Assembly (NCBI RefSeq): GCF_000381005.1
Contig: NZ_KB908382.1
Span: 42,810 to 106,809 of the forward strand
DNA: 64,000 nucleotides
Direction of reading: 5' to 3'
From: Selenomonas bovis DSM 23594
GTDB lineage: Bacteria; Bacillota; Negativicutes; Selenomonadales; Selenomonadaceae
Shown here: piece by piece, positions 7,379 through 15,772 of the stretch
Numbering within the stretch: position 1 is the stretch's first letter
How the letters are laid out: every line of letters starts with the position of its first letter
The notes under the pieces: generated by a model
What the model was told of the DNA's origin: nothing
Database searches by the model: none
What the model saw: only the letters and a program-made list of their open reading frames with translations
Position numbers and translations under genes: made by a program

Positions 7379-8218
7379 ATGCCAGGACCATTGCCACGCG
7401 TCGGTCACATCGACTTCCTCAACGTGCTGCCGCTCGCCTACGGCTACGCGCACGGCGGCGCGGACGGCCTCGCCATCGAGCGCGGCGTCCCCGCCGTCCT
7501 CAACAGCGACCTCATCGCCGGACGCCTCGATGTGAGCAACGTATCATCCATTCTCTACGCGCGCCACGCGGACAAGCTGCGCATCCTGCGCGGCCCCTGC
7601 GTCTCGACCGACGGCGCCGTCGAGAGCATCCTGCTCCTCTCGAGAAAGCCCATCGAGGAGATCGAGGACGACCGCATCGCGCTGACGGCCAAGAGCGCGA
7701 CCTCGCACGCGCTGCTCAAGATCATCCTCAGGAGCGGCTATGGCGCCGTGCCGACCTACAACGTCCAGAGCCTCTCCGTCGAGCACCCCATCCCCGAGGA
7801 CGCGACGGCCGCGCTCTTCATCGGCGACGACGCGCTCTACCTCTATCACCACGCGAGCCCGAGCCTCTACGTCTACGACCTCGGCGCCGAGTGGAAGAAG
7901 CTCACGGGCAAGAAGATGGTCTATGCGCTCTGGGTCGCGAGCCGGCGCTTCGCCGAGCAGGACGCGGCAGCGCTCACCCGTGTCAGCCGCGCCGTCCGCG
8001 AGAGCTTCGCCTACGGCCTCGCACACAAGGACGCCGCCATCCGCTCCGTCCTCGGCGAGAAGCCCTTCACCTACGAGGAGCTCGACCACTACCTCGGCGG
8101 TGTCATCCACTGGGACCTCACCGAGGAATACCTCGACGGCCTCCGCACCTTCTACGAACTCGCCGCGCGAACCGGCCTCATCGAGAAAGCACCGGAGCTC
8201 GTCTTCGCGGGGGCGTGA
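7379..8218 (+). CDS. mqnA: Chorismate dehydratase, futalosine menaquinone pathway
   Basis: MqnA turns chorismate into 3-enolpyruvylbenzoate, the first committed step of the futalosine route to menaquinone. The 279-residue protein starts with the family-like VGHIDFLNVLPLAYG and has the two-lobed binding-protein fold pattern: SVSTDGAVESILL-like core (residues about 70-90), AALFIGDDAL, and VYALWVASR. The frame opens upstream at 7346, but the ATG at 7379 has AGGAGG 9 nt before it. It stands alone, divergent from the HPr-domain activator, with a structured leader and a strong terminator. Confidence 0.88.
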   Translation: MPGPLPRVGHIDFLNVLPLAYGYAHGGADGLAIERGVPAVLNSDLIAGRLDVSNVSSILYARHADKLRILRGPCVSTDGAVESILLLSRKPIEEIEDDRIALTAKSATSHALLKIILRSGYGAVPTYNVQSLSVEHPIPEDATAALFIGDDALYLYHHASPSLYVYDLGAEWKKLTGKKMVYALWVASRRFAEQDAAALTRVSRAVRESFAYGLAHKDAAIRSVLGEKPFTYEELDHYLGGVIHWDLTEEYLDGLRTFYELAARTGLIEKAPELVFAGA

Positions 8219-8242
8219 CGCGCGCAGCCTACAAGATACAAG

Positions 8243-8292
8243 AAGGATGCTCCCCTCAGGCAGCAACGCCGCCTGAGGGGAGCATCCTTTTT
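8243..8292. terminator. Two-way terminator between mqnA and the deacetylase gene
   Basis: Perfect 19-bp stem AAGGATGCTCCCCTCAGGC with its complement around a 9-nt loop, then TTTTT on the plus strand and A-rich flank on the other side. Between 8293 and 8420 no gene is seen. Confidence 0.9.
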
Positions 8293-8420
8293 CATCACCT
8301 TGCACGAGCGGCGCAGCCACTCGCCTGGCGCACGCGGCACGATCTGCCGTACACAGCGCAGCCGCCGCGCGGCACGATCCGCCGTTTCCTGCGCGCCGCA
8401 GCCCCTCCGGGCGCGCTGCC

Positions 8421-9251
8421 TCAGCTCTTGATCCAGCCGAAACGCTCGAAGATCGGCGTATAGCGGATGCGCTCGAGGAACGACTTGTTCGTATCCTCCG
8501 TATGGAACACCGGCACGCGCTCCAGCGCGTAGATATTGCTCGCCTTGTCCACATTGCCGTACTTGATGGTGAACGCCGCCTTGTAGCCGGCCTCCTTCAC
8601 GAGCTCCGCGATGTGCAGGTTATAGGTGCCCGTCGGATACGCCATATAGTCGACGCTGTGGCCGAGCTCCTTCTCGATCTTCTTCTTCGAATCCACGAGC
8701 TCGGTGCGCAGCTCATCATCCGTGAGGTCGGTCATGGACTTATGATCGACCGTATGCGACTGGATGGAGATACCGTTCTCATCCATCTCGCGCGCCTGGT
8801 CCCAGGTCAGGTAGTTCGGATAGACGCCGAGGAAACTCGAGATCACGAAGACCGTCGCCTTGAAATCGTATTTCTTCAGGATCGGATAGGCGTTCTGGTA
8901 GTTGTCCTCATAGCCGTCGTCGAACGTGATGAGCACCGGATTCTCCGGCAGCTCGGCATTGCCTGCGAGGCTGTCGTAGAGCTCATCCGGCGTAATCGTA
9001 TGGTAGCCGTTCTCGCTCAGATACTTCATCTGCCGGTCGAAATCCTCCGGCAGCACAGAGAGCGAGATATTCATATTGTCGACCTTGTGGTAATTGAGCA
9101 CGAGCACCTTGGTGCCGTTCTCGCTGTCCGCGACCATGCTCGCCGTCATCGGCTTCGGGCTCGCGAGCAGGAAAGGGATCGCGAGCAGCAGCACGAGCAG
9201 CAGCAATCGCAGCCGCCAGCGCGGACGTCCCTCGGAGCGAAAAGATATCAC
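8421..9251 (-). CDS. Polysaccharide deacetylase, membrane-anchored
   Basis: NodB-family hydrolase that removes acetyl groups from a cell-envelope glycan; the substrate is unknown. 276 residues. Residues 14-31 form a signal anchor (LRLLLLVLLLAIPFLLAS). The family motifs follow: LITFDDGYEDNY with the catalytic base and metal Asp, QSHTVDHKSM with two metal His, and YPTGTYN. The start is GTG at 9251 with AGGAGGAG 8 nt upstream. It lies 20 bp after the Lgt-like gene and is probably cotranscribed with it. Confidence 0.92.
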   Translation of the reverse strand: MISFRSEGRPRWRLRLLLLVLLLAIPFLLASPKPMTASMVADSENGTKVLVLNYHKVDNMNISLSVLPEDFDRQMKYLSENGYHTITPDELYDSLAGNAELPENPVLITFDDGYEDNYQNAYPILKKYDFKATVFVISSFLGVYPNYLTWDQAREMDENGISIQSHTVDHKSMTDLTDDELRTELVDSKKKIEKELGHSVDYMAYPTGTYNLHIAELVKEAGYKAAFTIKYGNVDKASNIYALERVPVFHTEDTNKSFLERIRYTPIFERFGWIKS

Positions 9252-9271
9252 GAAGACTCCTCCTTACGGAA

Positions 9272-10078
9272 TCACGAAAACAGACTCTGGCGCGTGCGGC
9301 TCCGCACGACGAAGAGCGCGATGGCAGCGAGCAGCGTCCCGCCGGAGAGCAGCCGCCCCAACGGCAGCACGCTCCCAGGATCCGAGCTCAGGTAGAAAAA
9401 ACCGCAGCCGAGCCGCACCGCTGCCGCGAGCCCCAGCCCCAGCAGGAAGAGGCAGCCGGGCCGCAGGCGGTGCAGGAACCGCCCGTCGACGAACGCCGCC
9501 AGCGCGACGAGCAAGAACACCGCCAGCTGCAGCCCCGCCTGATAGAGCGCGATGGGAAAGAAATAGAGCATATCCTGGAAGCCCATCGGCCGGTACCGAT
9601 ACTCGACATACTCCGCGAGCGTGTGGTCGTTCGGCAGGTCCGGCGGGAACGGCGAGCCCATCGTGAGCTGCATCCCGAAAATCCCCAGCTCGTGCACCGC
9701 GACCGCCACGAGGAACGCCGGCACGAGCAGATCCAGCCAGTGCCAGGCGCTCACGCCCTGGACCAGGCTGTAGGCCACGACCGCCAGCAGGAAGCCCAGC
9801 ATCCCGCCGTAGAACGACAGCCCGCCCTGCCAGATGCAGAGCACCGTGAGCAGATGGCTCGCATAATCAGCGAAATGATGCAGCACGAAGCCCAGCCGGC
9901 CGCAGACGAGCGCCGCCGGCAGCCCCAAGAGCAAGAGATCGAGCAGCGTCCCCGTCCGCTCGCCGTGCAGGCGCACATTCATCCAGGCGACAGCCGCGCC
10001 GACCAGCACCGCCGCGAGAACCACCAAGCCGTACGTATAGATGGGCAGCCCGAAGACCGTCCCCACAATCAGGCCCAA
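9272..10078 (-). CDS. Lgt-like membrane protein lacking the Lgt catalytic residues
   Basis: 268-residue polytopic protein in the prolipoprotein diacylglyceryl transferase family by pattern (IYTYGLVV at the start, WQGGLSFYGGMLG, GIFGMQLTMGSPFPPD, C-terminal GRLLSGG). Key residues of true Lgt differ. The His of MSFHGG is Tyr, GRxGNF is replaced by HELGIF, so Arg and Asn are missing, and the C-terminal FFRxPD is FFYLSSDPG. It is unlikely to modify lipoproteins in the usual way. Start chosen: TTG at 10078 with AGGAG 8 nt upstream; a TTG at 10096 is possible. Probably in one operon with the deacetylase gene. Confidence 0.75.
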   Translation of the reverse strand: MGLIVGTVFGLPIYTYGLVVLAAVLVGAAVAWMNVRLHGERTGTLLDLLLLGLPAALVCGRLGFVLHHFADYASHLLTVLCIWQGGLSFYGGMLGFLLAVVAYSLVQGVSAWHWLDLLVPAFLVAVAVHELGIFGMQLTMGSPFPPDLPNDHTLAEYVEYRYRPMGFQDMLYFFPIALYQAGLQLAVFLLVALAAFVDGRFLHRLRPGCLFLLGLGLAAAVRLGCGFFYLSSDPGSVLPLGRLLSGGTLLAAIALFVVRSRTRQSLFS

Positions 10079-10210
10079 AGAAACCACTCCTGTCAAGCAT
10101 TTATATCTTCCTTATTTTAGCGCGAAGCAAAGGAAAATTCCAGTCCTCCGCGCACATCTGCAAGAATTCTCTTTTTTGTAACAACGGATAATGAAATGCA
10201 CGGGAAACTA

Positions 10211-10219
10211 TGCTATAAT
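10211..10219 (+). promoter_or_regulatory. Extended -10 promoter for the DUF1858 gene
   Basis: TGCTATAAT (extended -10) with no good -35. The leader of about 100 nt can form two hairpins (GGCAG/CTGCC and GGGTGTCCC/GGGATACCC). Confidence 0.6.
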
Positions 10220-10321
10220 GCGAAACAGATGGCAGGAATACCCCATGAGGGTTTTCTGCCGCAGGGTGTCCCTGGGATACCCGGAAATGTTTCGCCAACA
10301 ATCTTGTCAGGAGGTTTTAAC

Positions 10322-10525
10322 ATGGCAATTACAAAAGATATGAGCATCCTCGAAGTCGTCCAGAAATATCCGGACACGGCAGAAGTCTTCATGAGCGCCG
10401 GCATGGGCTGCCTCGGCTGCGCAGCTGCGCACTTCGAGAACATCGAGCAGGGCGCACTCGCGCACGGCATCGACGTCGACGCCCTCATCCAGGGCCTCAA
10501 CGACTGCGTCGGCGCCGCGGAGTAA
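10322..10525 (+). CDS. DUF1858 protein, hybrid-cluster-associated disulfide type
   Basis: 67-residue cytoplasmic protein with the family pattern MSILEVVQKYPDTAEVFMSAGMGCLGCAAA. The CxxC pair in MGCLGC is the mark of the small redox-disulfide family often found with hybrid-cluster proteins. No such partner is nearby. The ATG follows AGGAGG by 7 nt. The gene has its own promoter and a terminator. The exact reaction of the family is not known. Confidence 0.9.
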   Translation: MAITKDMSILEVVQKYPDTAEVFMSAGMGCLGCAAAHFENIEQGALAHGIDVDALIQGLNDCVGAAE

Positions 10526-10556
10526 AGGAACCACTGATTTAATCAGCGGTTCCTAA
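10526..10556. repeat. Short foldback made of two MITE ends
   Basis: AAGGAACCACTGATT directly followed by its near-complement TAATCAGCGGTTCCT. These are the terminal repeats of the element at 61552-61719 joined without its interior, so this looks like a deletion remnant. It may also help end transcription of the DUF1858 gene. Confidence 0.65.
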
Positions 10557-10566
10557 AGCGCGCACG

Positions 10567-10612
10567 AAAAGAGGCGGGACGGCTGTCATTCGCAACCATC
10601 CCGCCTCTTTTT
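10567..10612 (+). terminator. Terminator after the DUF1858 gene
   Basis: Stem AAAAGAGGCGGGA / TCCCGCCTCTTTTT with a 17-nt loop and a T-run. Confidence 0.9.
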
Positions 10613-10650
10613 GCATGCGCACCATATAAAACCGCGCGGCAAATAAATAT

Positions 10651-10691
10651 GAGAGGCCGCTGCCTGAGCTTCGCTCCGGCAGCGGCCTCTC
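10651..10691. terminator. Perfect 14-bp GC hairpin, probable terminator
   Basis: GAGAGGCCGCTGCC and GGCAGCGGCCTCTC around a 13-nt loop. It lies 110 bp past the stop of the small leftward gene. No T-run of more than two, so the role is likely but unproven. Confidence 0.6.
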
Positions 10692-10802
10692 CTCGTCAGG
10701 AACGGTCCTTATCTATTGCCTGCATTCGTGCGGTGGGAAGGGCGTATCTCCACATATCTCGTGACCAGCTTCCGCTGCCGCCCTCCTGCATGGCATTTCA
10801 CA

Positions 10803-11033
10803 TCATGCAACTCCCTCGTTCACTTTATCAACAACACGGCAATCGAGCCACTCTGCTACTGCCTGCTGATCTGAAGATTTTGCGGTCTTCCGATCACGGC
10901 CGACCCTGTCATCTGCAGCGGCAAAGCTTGCAAAATCTGCATGTCCCATGAGCCTTGCTGCCTTGGTGAACTGCTTCGTGCGAACAGGTACTTCTACCTC
11001 TTCCATCCACTGGGAATAAACTCTGACTTTCAT
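10803..11033 (-). CDS. Small hypothetical protein
   Basis: 76 residues beginning MKVRVYSQWMEEVEVPV. The ATG at 11033 has GAGGAG 9 nt upstream; an ATG at 11066 with a less well-spaced GAGGAGG would add 11 residues. No family recognised. It is charged, has one Trp-containing N-terminal strand-like segment and no membrane segment. Upstream is an AT-rich stretch (11105-11370) unlike the surrounding DNA, in which I see no gene. Confidence 0.5.
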   Translation of the reverse strand: MKVRVYSQWMEEVEVPVRTKQFTKAARLMGHADFASFAAADDRVGRDRKTAKSSDQQAVAEWLDCRVVDKVNEGVA

Positions 11034-11380
11034 GATGATATTCTCCTCACATTCTTGCTTGGCCATCCGGAATGACCCTCCTCAGTCTCCCGTTCTGCCA
11101 ACCGTACGGACATTCATCTGATGTCCATTTCCTTTGCAAGTATTATCGGAAATCATCACCAAAAAATCAAGTGCATGATGCAGAAATCTTATTACGACTT
11201 TTGGACTACGATTCTCATCTTTTCACAAACTGTCTCGTTTTTCTCTTTTCCTTATCTCTGGCTTTATTATATTCCATCTTCTGTACTTTGTCAACGGTTT
11301 TAGATTATTTTTTATTGTATCCTGTATTCACGCATGCGTTTCTCATTTCTTTCCTCTTGATTTACCAAGAGCAGCGCCGT

Positions 11381-12232
11381 TCAGCCGAGCGGCACCTCCG
11401 TGCGCTTGCGCTGCTCGAAGTGCAGGAGGTGCGTGTAGCCGAAGTCCCGTGCGTAAGCGACGGCCTCGTCGTTGTACGCGCCGCAGTCCTCCGGCTTGTG
11501 CGCGTCGGACGAGGTGATGATGGGCAGGCCGCAGCGCGCGGCCACGCGCATGAAGTCGGGGTACGGGGAGATCTCCTCGATCGGATAGCGGTAGTACGTG
11601 CCCGTATTGACGTCGACGGCCATGTGCGCCTTCGCCATCGCGCGCGCGACGCGCTCGAGGTACGGCGTCACGTCGAAGTCCGGCAGATAGCGGAACAGCC
11701 GGATGTTGAACGGGTGACCGAGCACGTCGTAGAGACCGCTCGCCGCGAGCTTCTCCACCTCCTCGGCGTACCAGTCATAGATCTCCTCGAGCGGATGGCG
11801 GTCCCACTCCGCCTTGATCTCCGCGGAGTCGTACGCCCAGCCGCGCAGGAAATGCACTGAGCCGATGACGTAATCGAACGGATAGTCCCGCAGGATATCG
11901 CGCACCTTGTCCTGCTCCTCGAAGTTGCAGACCTCGATGCCCGTCTTGACCGAGGGATGGCGCCTGCGGAGCTTCTCCATGAAGCGGAAATAGTCGTCGA
12001 GCGTATACTTGAACTTGTTCGACTTCAGCCATTTCTTCTGGAACGTGCCGATGAAGCTGTCGTCGAGGATGAGGTCGTGGTAGTAAAGCGCCTCGAACTC
12101 CGGGAACGTGTGGCTGTGCTCGCTGATGCCGATCTCATCAAGCCCGCGCCGCTTCGCCGCCTCGAAAAATCCCTCCGCCCACGCTTCATCGTAGGAGCCT
12201 TTCTCAAAATGCATGTGGTAATCGAGTTTCAT
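11381..12232 (-). CDS. PHP-family phosphatase, histidinol-phosphatase (HisJ) type
   Basis: 283-residue metal-dependent phosphoesterase. The motifs are LDYHMHFEKGS at the N-terminus, ISEHSHT (about residues 38-44), FDYVIGSVHFL, DVLGHPFNI and a C-terminal SSDAHKPEDCG, the full metal-ligand set of the PHP fold. HisJ removes phosphate from L-histidinol phosphate, but no other his gene is nearby, so the substrate is open. The ATG at 12232 follows AGGAGGAAG. Frame extension upstream to 12457 is not supported. Confidence 0.88.
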   Translation of the reverse strand: MKLDYHMHFEKGSYDEAWAEGFFEAAKRRGLDEIGISEHSHTFPEFEALYYHDLILDDSFIGTFQKKWLKSNKFKYTLDDYFRFMEKLRRRHPSVKTGIEVCNFEEQDKVRDILRDYPFDYVIGSVHFLRGWAYDSAEIKAEWDRHPLEEIYDWYAEEVEKLAASGLYDVLGHPFNIRLFRYLPDFDVTPYLERVARAMAKAHMAVDVNTGTYYRYPIEEISPYPDFMRVAARCGLPIITSSDAHKPEDCGAYNDEAVAYARDFGYTHLLHFEQRKRTEVPLG

Positions 12233-12421
12233 CTCGCTCTTCCTCCTCTTTCTCCCGACCGCCTGCAGCCGCCGGGGCATTGCGCCAGCGAATCCGTGCG
12301 CCGCTCCCGCCTCTCGCCCTCGGCAAAGCGCAGCTTCCGCTGCGGCCGCGGCGCATCTCCCAAGAGCGCAGCGCAGCCACACAGATCCGGGGCATCTCAT
12401 TTCATCAGCAAATCCTACGAG

Positions 12422-12449
12422 AAAAGCCGGCGGACACATGTCCCCGGCT
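12422..12449 (-). terminator. Terminator after the HAD phosphatase gene
   Basis: AGCCGGGGACA / TGTCCGCCGGCT with TTTT after it on the minus strand, just beyond the stop at 12454. From 12250 to 12420 only GC-rich non-coding DNA is seen. Confidence 0.7.
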
Positions 12450-12453
12450 CGTC

Positions 12454-13260
12454 TCATATAAGTCCCTTCGCCATGAGCTGACGGATGCCGAGGAGCACGC
12501 CGCCCTCCTCGTTGCTCGCCGTCTCATAGCGCGCCGCCGCCTTGACGGCGGGATGCGCGTTGGCCATCGCGAAACTATAGCCCACAGCGCCGAGCATCTC
12601 GCGGTCGTTGAGATAGTCGCCGAACGCCGCGCACTCCTCCGGCCGGACGCCGAAGTGCTTCTGCATCGCACGCACGGCGATGCCCTTGTTCGCGCCGGGC
12701 GCCATGATGTCGAGCCAGTAGTCGCTCGAGAGCACGACCTGCTGCGCGGTGCGCCATTTCTCGACGAGCGGCTCGATGCGCTCCTTGGAATGCGCCGTCA
12801 CGTCGAAAAAAGACACCTTGACGCACGTATCCTCCACCGCAGCGAACGATGGCACCCAGGCCGCGTGCGTATAGTATTTCCGCAGCTCGGCGACATTCTC
12901 CTCGCTGCGCTGCGCCGCGAGCGCATAGGCGTCCCGCAGGCCGCAGAACACGCAGAAAATGCCGGGATCCGCGGCGTACACCTCCTCGAGGATCGCATGC
13001 GCCGCTGCCTGCTCCATCGGCCATGTGAAAAGCGTCTCGCCCCGGTAGACGACATTCGTGCCGTTCTCCGCGAGGAAGAGGAACTCGTCCTCGTAGCGCG
13101 GGAAACTCTCGGCGAGCGAGAAATACTGCCGCCCGCTCGCGGGAGCAAAGCGCACGCCGCGCGCGGCAAGCTCCGCCGCGAGCGCGTCGAAGCCCTCCGG
13201 CACCTGTCCCCTGCCGTCGAGCAGCGTGCCGTCCATATCGGAAAAAATCATCTTGATCAT
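12454..13260 (-). CDS. HAD-superfamily hydrolase, Cof type
   Basis: 268-residue cytoplasmic phosphatase of subclass IIB. Motif I is FSDMDGTLLD with the nucleophile Asp; motif II is the Ser in APASGRQY; the Lys is in ANKGIAV; motif IV is AFGDYLNDREML. Such enzymes act on sugar phosphates or cofactors such as FMN and pyridoxal phosphate; the substrate cannot be told here. ATG at 13260 with GAGGAGAA. A -10 TATAAT on the minus strand is at 13316-13321. Confidence 0.92.
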   Translation of the reverse strand: MIKMIFSDMDGTLLDGRGQVPEGFDALAAELAARGVRFAPASGRQYFSLAESFPRYEDEFLFLAENGTNVVYRGETLFTWPMEQAAAHAILEEVYAADPGIFCVFCGLRDAYALAAQRSEENVAELRKYYTHAAWVPSFAAVEDTCVKVSFFDVTAHSKERIEPLVEKWRTAQQVVLSSDYWLDIMAPGANKGIAVRAMQKHFGVRPEECAAFGDYLNDREMLGAVGYSFAMANAHPAVKAAARYETASNEEGGVLLGIRQLMAKGLI

Positions 13261-13460
13261 ACGTTCTCCTCTGTCTGTGCCTGCGGCTCGCGCCGCCCAT
13301 ATCACGTCACGCCTCATTATAACACGCGCCGCGCTCCGGAAAAAGGCGATCTTGCATAGACGATCGAGACACTGGCAACTGCATAGCCTACGATTTTTAC
13401 ATCTCCAGACACCTCGTGCCCACAGCCGTCTTCCCTATCACCGATAAACCTTTGTATCCC

Positions 13461-13489
13461 TTGTCTTTTGATAGCATTCATGCTATCAT
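13461..13489 (+). promoter_or_regulatory. Toxin-antitoxin promoter with overlapping operator
   Basis: TTGTCT (13461-13466), 17 bp, TATCAT (13484-13489). The palindrome GATAGCATTCATGCTATC (13470-13487, perfect 8-bp arms) covers the spacer and -10, as expected for autorepression by the antitoxin. Confidence 0.8.
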
Positions 13490-13516
13490 CGAAGCAGGAA
13501 TACGAAGGAGAGCATG

Positions 13517-13885
13517 ATGTATAAGATTGAGTTTTATGAGAATCAACATGGCAAATCAGATGTCTGGGACTTCTTGGAAAGCCTGCGGGTGAAAAGTGAA
13601 ACCAGCAAAGATGCCCGTATCCAGTACCACCAGATTCTCTTCTACATCGACCTACTCGCCCGGAACGGCACCAATCTGCCGACCAACATCACGAAACATC
13701 TCGAAGAAAACATCTGGGAACTGCGCCCTGGAAACAACCGCGTCTTCTATTTCTACTATGATGAGCATCAGTATGTACTACTCCATCATTTCCGCAAAAA
13801 ATCTCAGAAAACGCCCAAACGGGAAATCGCTCGCGCCAAGGCGGAACGCGACGATTACATCCGTCAGAAGGAGGAAGAGCCATGA
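13517..13885 (+). CDS. higB: RelE/HigB-type toxin
   Basis: 122-residue basic protein of the Gp49/HigB family, which cleaves mRNA on the ribosome. Seen: an N-terminal IEFYENQHGKSDVWDFLESL, central LPTNITKHLEENIWELRPGNNRVFYFYYD and a Lys/Arg-rich tail (HHFRKKSQKTPKREIARAKAERD), all usual for the family. Of the two ATGs (13514, 13517) the second is 6 nt from AAGGAG and is preferred. The stop overlaps the antitoxin start by 4 bp. Toxin first, antitoxin second is the HigBA order. Confidence 0.9.
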   Translation: MYKIEFYENQHGKSDVWDFLESLRVKSETSKDARIQYHQILFYIDLLARNGTNLPTNITKHLEENIWELRPGNNRVFYFYYDEHQYVLLHHFRKKSQKTPKREIARAKAERDDYIRQKEEEP

Positions 13886-14160
13886 GAACTTGGGAAGACT
13901 ATAAAAATCATGTAAAGGCCGTCAGCAAAGAAGAGCGCCGCAATATGGAAGAAATCGAAGAAGTGAGCACGATCGTTTCTTCCATGATCCGGCGGAGACA
14001 GGAACTGGGCATCAGCCAACGCGCCCTCGCGAAGCGGTGCGGCATCCCTCAGTCCTCGGTCGTCCGTATCGAAACGCTGCAGACAACGCCGAAGCTCGAT
14101 ACCCTCGTCAAGCTCATGCAGGCCCTCGACCTGAAGCTTCAGGTTGCCGCAGCCGGCTGA
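13882..14160 (+). CDS. higA: XRE-family antitoxin
   Basis: 92-residue DNA-binding protein that neutralises the upstream toxin and represses the operon. The helix-turn-helix lies at about residues 42-75 (ELGISQRALAKRCGIPQSSVVRIE), followed by PKLDTLVKLMQALDLKL. The start overlaps the toxin stop (ATGA), so translation is probably coupled. A palindrome in the promoter is the likely binding site. Confidence 0.92.
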   Translation: MRTWEDYKNHVKAVSKEERRNMEEIEEVSTIVSSMIRRRQELGISQRALAKRCGIPQSSVVRIETLQTTPKLDTLVKLMQALDLKLQVAAAG

Positions 14161-14174
14161 CGAATATCAATCAC

Positions 14175-14230
14175 CAAAAAAACGATGCTGCACCAACGTG
14201 AAATCTCACGCGTGTGCAGCATCGTTTTTA
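14175..14230 (+). terminator. Terminator after higBA
   Basis: AAAAAACGATGCTGCAC / GTGCAGCATCGTTTTT around an 18-nt segment with its own small GTGA/TCAC stem. It would work for both strands. Confidence 0.9.
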
Positions 14231-14271
14231 TATGAAGGATATGCGGCCGTCGCAAGATAGCCCGCATCCCC

Positions 14272-14943
14272 TCACCGCTCCACGCGCACCTCGCGCGCAG
14301 GCGTGAACCGCCAGCGCGCGTCGGCGAGCGCGTCGGCGAGCGCCGTATCATGCGTCGAGAAGAGCACCGTCTTGCCCGCCCGCTTGAGCGCGCGCAGGAA
14401 GTCCGTGAGCCACGCGGCCCCGGCCTCATCGAGCGCCGCGAGTGGCTCGTCGAGCGTCCAGACCGCGGGATTCATCGTGAGGACGGCGGCGATGGCCGTC
14501 CGCTTCTGCTCGCCGCCAGAGAGCGTATAGGGGGCGCGCGCCGCGAGGTGCTCGATGCCACAGAGCGCGAGCGCATCCTCGACGCGCTGCCGCACCTCAG
14601 CCGCGGAGAGTCCCATCTGCTCCGGCCCGAACGCGAGCTCCTCCCAGACGCTCGCCGAGAAGAGCTGCACGGCGGGATTCTGCCAGACATAGCCCACGCG
14701 CTGGTGGAACCATTTCGCATAGCGATGCTCCCGCATGCGCCGCGCCGTGATCTCCGTGCCCTCGAAGCAGTAGCGCCCGACCTCCGGGAAGATCAGCCCG
14801 TTCATGAGGCGCAGGAGCGTCGACTTGCCCGCGCCGTTCGGCCCGAGGAGCGCGACCGTCTCCCCGTTCGCCGCCGCGGCGGTCACATGGCGGAGCGCGG
14901 GCACGCCGTCATAGGCATAGCAGACATCCGTAAGCTCGATCAT
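14272..14943 (-). CDS. nikO: Nickel/cobalt ECF transporter, ATP-binding subunit
   Basis: 223-residue ABC ATPase of the NikO/CbiO type that drives metal uptake with NikQ and NikMN. Walker A is LGPNGAGKST, the Q-loop is VWQNPAVQLF, the signature is LSGGEQKR, Walker B is VWTLDEPLAALD and the switch His is in FSTHD. It is shorter than many CbiO proteins (about 270), ending soon after the switch. ATG at 14943 overlaps the nikQ stop by 4 bp. Last gene of a three-gene operon. Confidence 0.92.
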   Translation of the reverse strand: MIELTDVCYAYDGVPALRHVTAAAANGETVALLGPNGAGKSTLLRLMNGLIFPEVGRYCFEGTEITARRMREHRYAKWFHQRVGYVWQNPAVQLFSASVWEELAFGPEQMGLSAAEVRQRVEDALALCGIEHLAARAPYTLSGGEQKRTAIAAVLTMNPAVWTLDEPLAALDEAGAAWLTDFLRALKRAGKTVLFSTHDTALADALADARWRFTPAREVRVER

Positions 14944-15758
14944 CCAAACACCCCCCAGCGCGCGAGCGCACCCTCCAGCCAGAGAAACAGCAAGACATCA
15001 AAAGCAGCGGCGAGCAGCGGCAGCAGCACGCCCGCCGCGCCGCCCCCCGCCGCCGCGCGGGCGCGCGGATACTCCCCCGTGAAGCCGCGGCAGACCATCG
15101 CCTCATACGTCGCCTCCGAGAGGCGCTGCGCGCGCAGGAAAAGCGTGCCGAGCACGGCGCCCGCCGCGCGCTGCTTCCTGCGGTTGCGCCCCACGGAGCG
15201 CAGCTTGAGCGCCGTGAGCAGCGCCCCCGCCTCCTCGCCGAGCAGGAAGATGGCCCGCAGCGTCGTATCGAGCAGGAAGATCACCGTCTGCGGCACGCGC
15301 AGCGACGCGAGCGCCCCCGTGAGCGCGTGCCAGGGCACCGTCTCCCCCACGAGCAGCACCGCCCCCAGCGTCAGAAACGACTTGACGGGCAGGAGCAGCG
15401 CGCGCCCAGCGCCCCAAAAGACCGCCGGCGCCGCGAGCAGCAGCGAAAAGACCGCCGCCGCGAGCGCCGCGCCGAGCACGCGCCGGAGGCAGCGCCCGTC
15501 GCAAAACATCAGCGCCGCGAGCAGCAGTGCGAGCTGGCAGCCGAGGAACGGCAGCCCCGCCGCGAGCGCTGTGAGGAGCACCCAGCAGAAAAGCAGCGCC
15601 AAAAGCCCCTGCGGCGACCAACTGAGCGCGCGCGCACCGCTGAGCCGCAGCGCCGCGAGCGCCTGCATCACACGCAAAAAAGACCGGGACAAGAACGCGT
15701 CCCGATCTCGCGTCGGCCGATATGCCTCATCTTTGCAGGCCCAGGCCGGAAGTTCCAT
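14940..15758 (-). CDS. nikQ: Nickel/cobalt ECF transporter, transmembrane T subunit
   Basis: 272-residue CbiQ/NikQ-family membrane protein. It links the substrate-binding NikMN to the ATPase. Hydrophobic segments lie near residues 45-95, 105-145 and at the C-terminus, and the coupling region has LRSVGRNRRKQRAAG and YEAMVCRGFTGEYP, the Ala-Arg-Gly-type motifs that touch the ATPase. ATG at 15758 with GAGGCGG. It lies 14 bp after nikMN. Confidence 0.9.
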   Translation of the reverse strand: MELPAWACKDEAYRPTRDRDAFLSRSFLRVMQALAALRLSGARALSWSPQGLLALLFCWVLLTALAAGLPFLGCQLALLLAALMFCDGRCLRRVLGAALAAAVFSLLLAAPAVFWGAGRALLLPVKSFLTLGAVLLVGETVPWHALTGALASLRVPQTVIFLLDTTLRAIFLLGEEAGALLTALKLRSVGRNRRKQRAAGAVLGTLFLRAQRLSEATYEAMVCRGFTGEYPRARAAAGGGAAGVLLPLLAAAFDVLLFLWLEGALARWGVFG

Positions 15759-15772
15759 GAAAACCGCCTCTT

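Noticed and set aside
11121..11303. 60-codon plus-strand frame in the AT-rich gap
   Set aside because: No Shine-Dalgarno, and composition is explained by AT-rich non-coding DNA.
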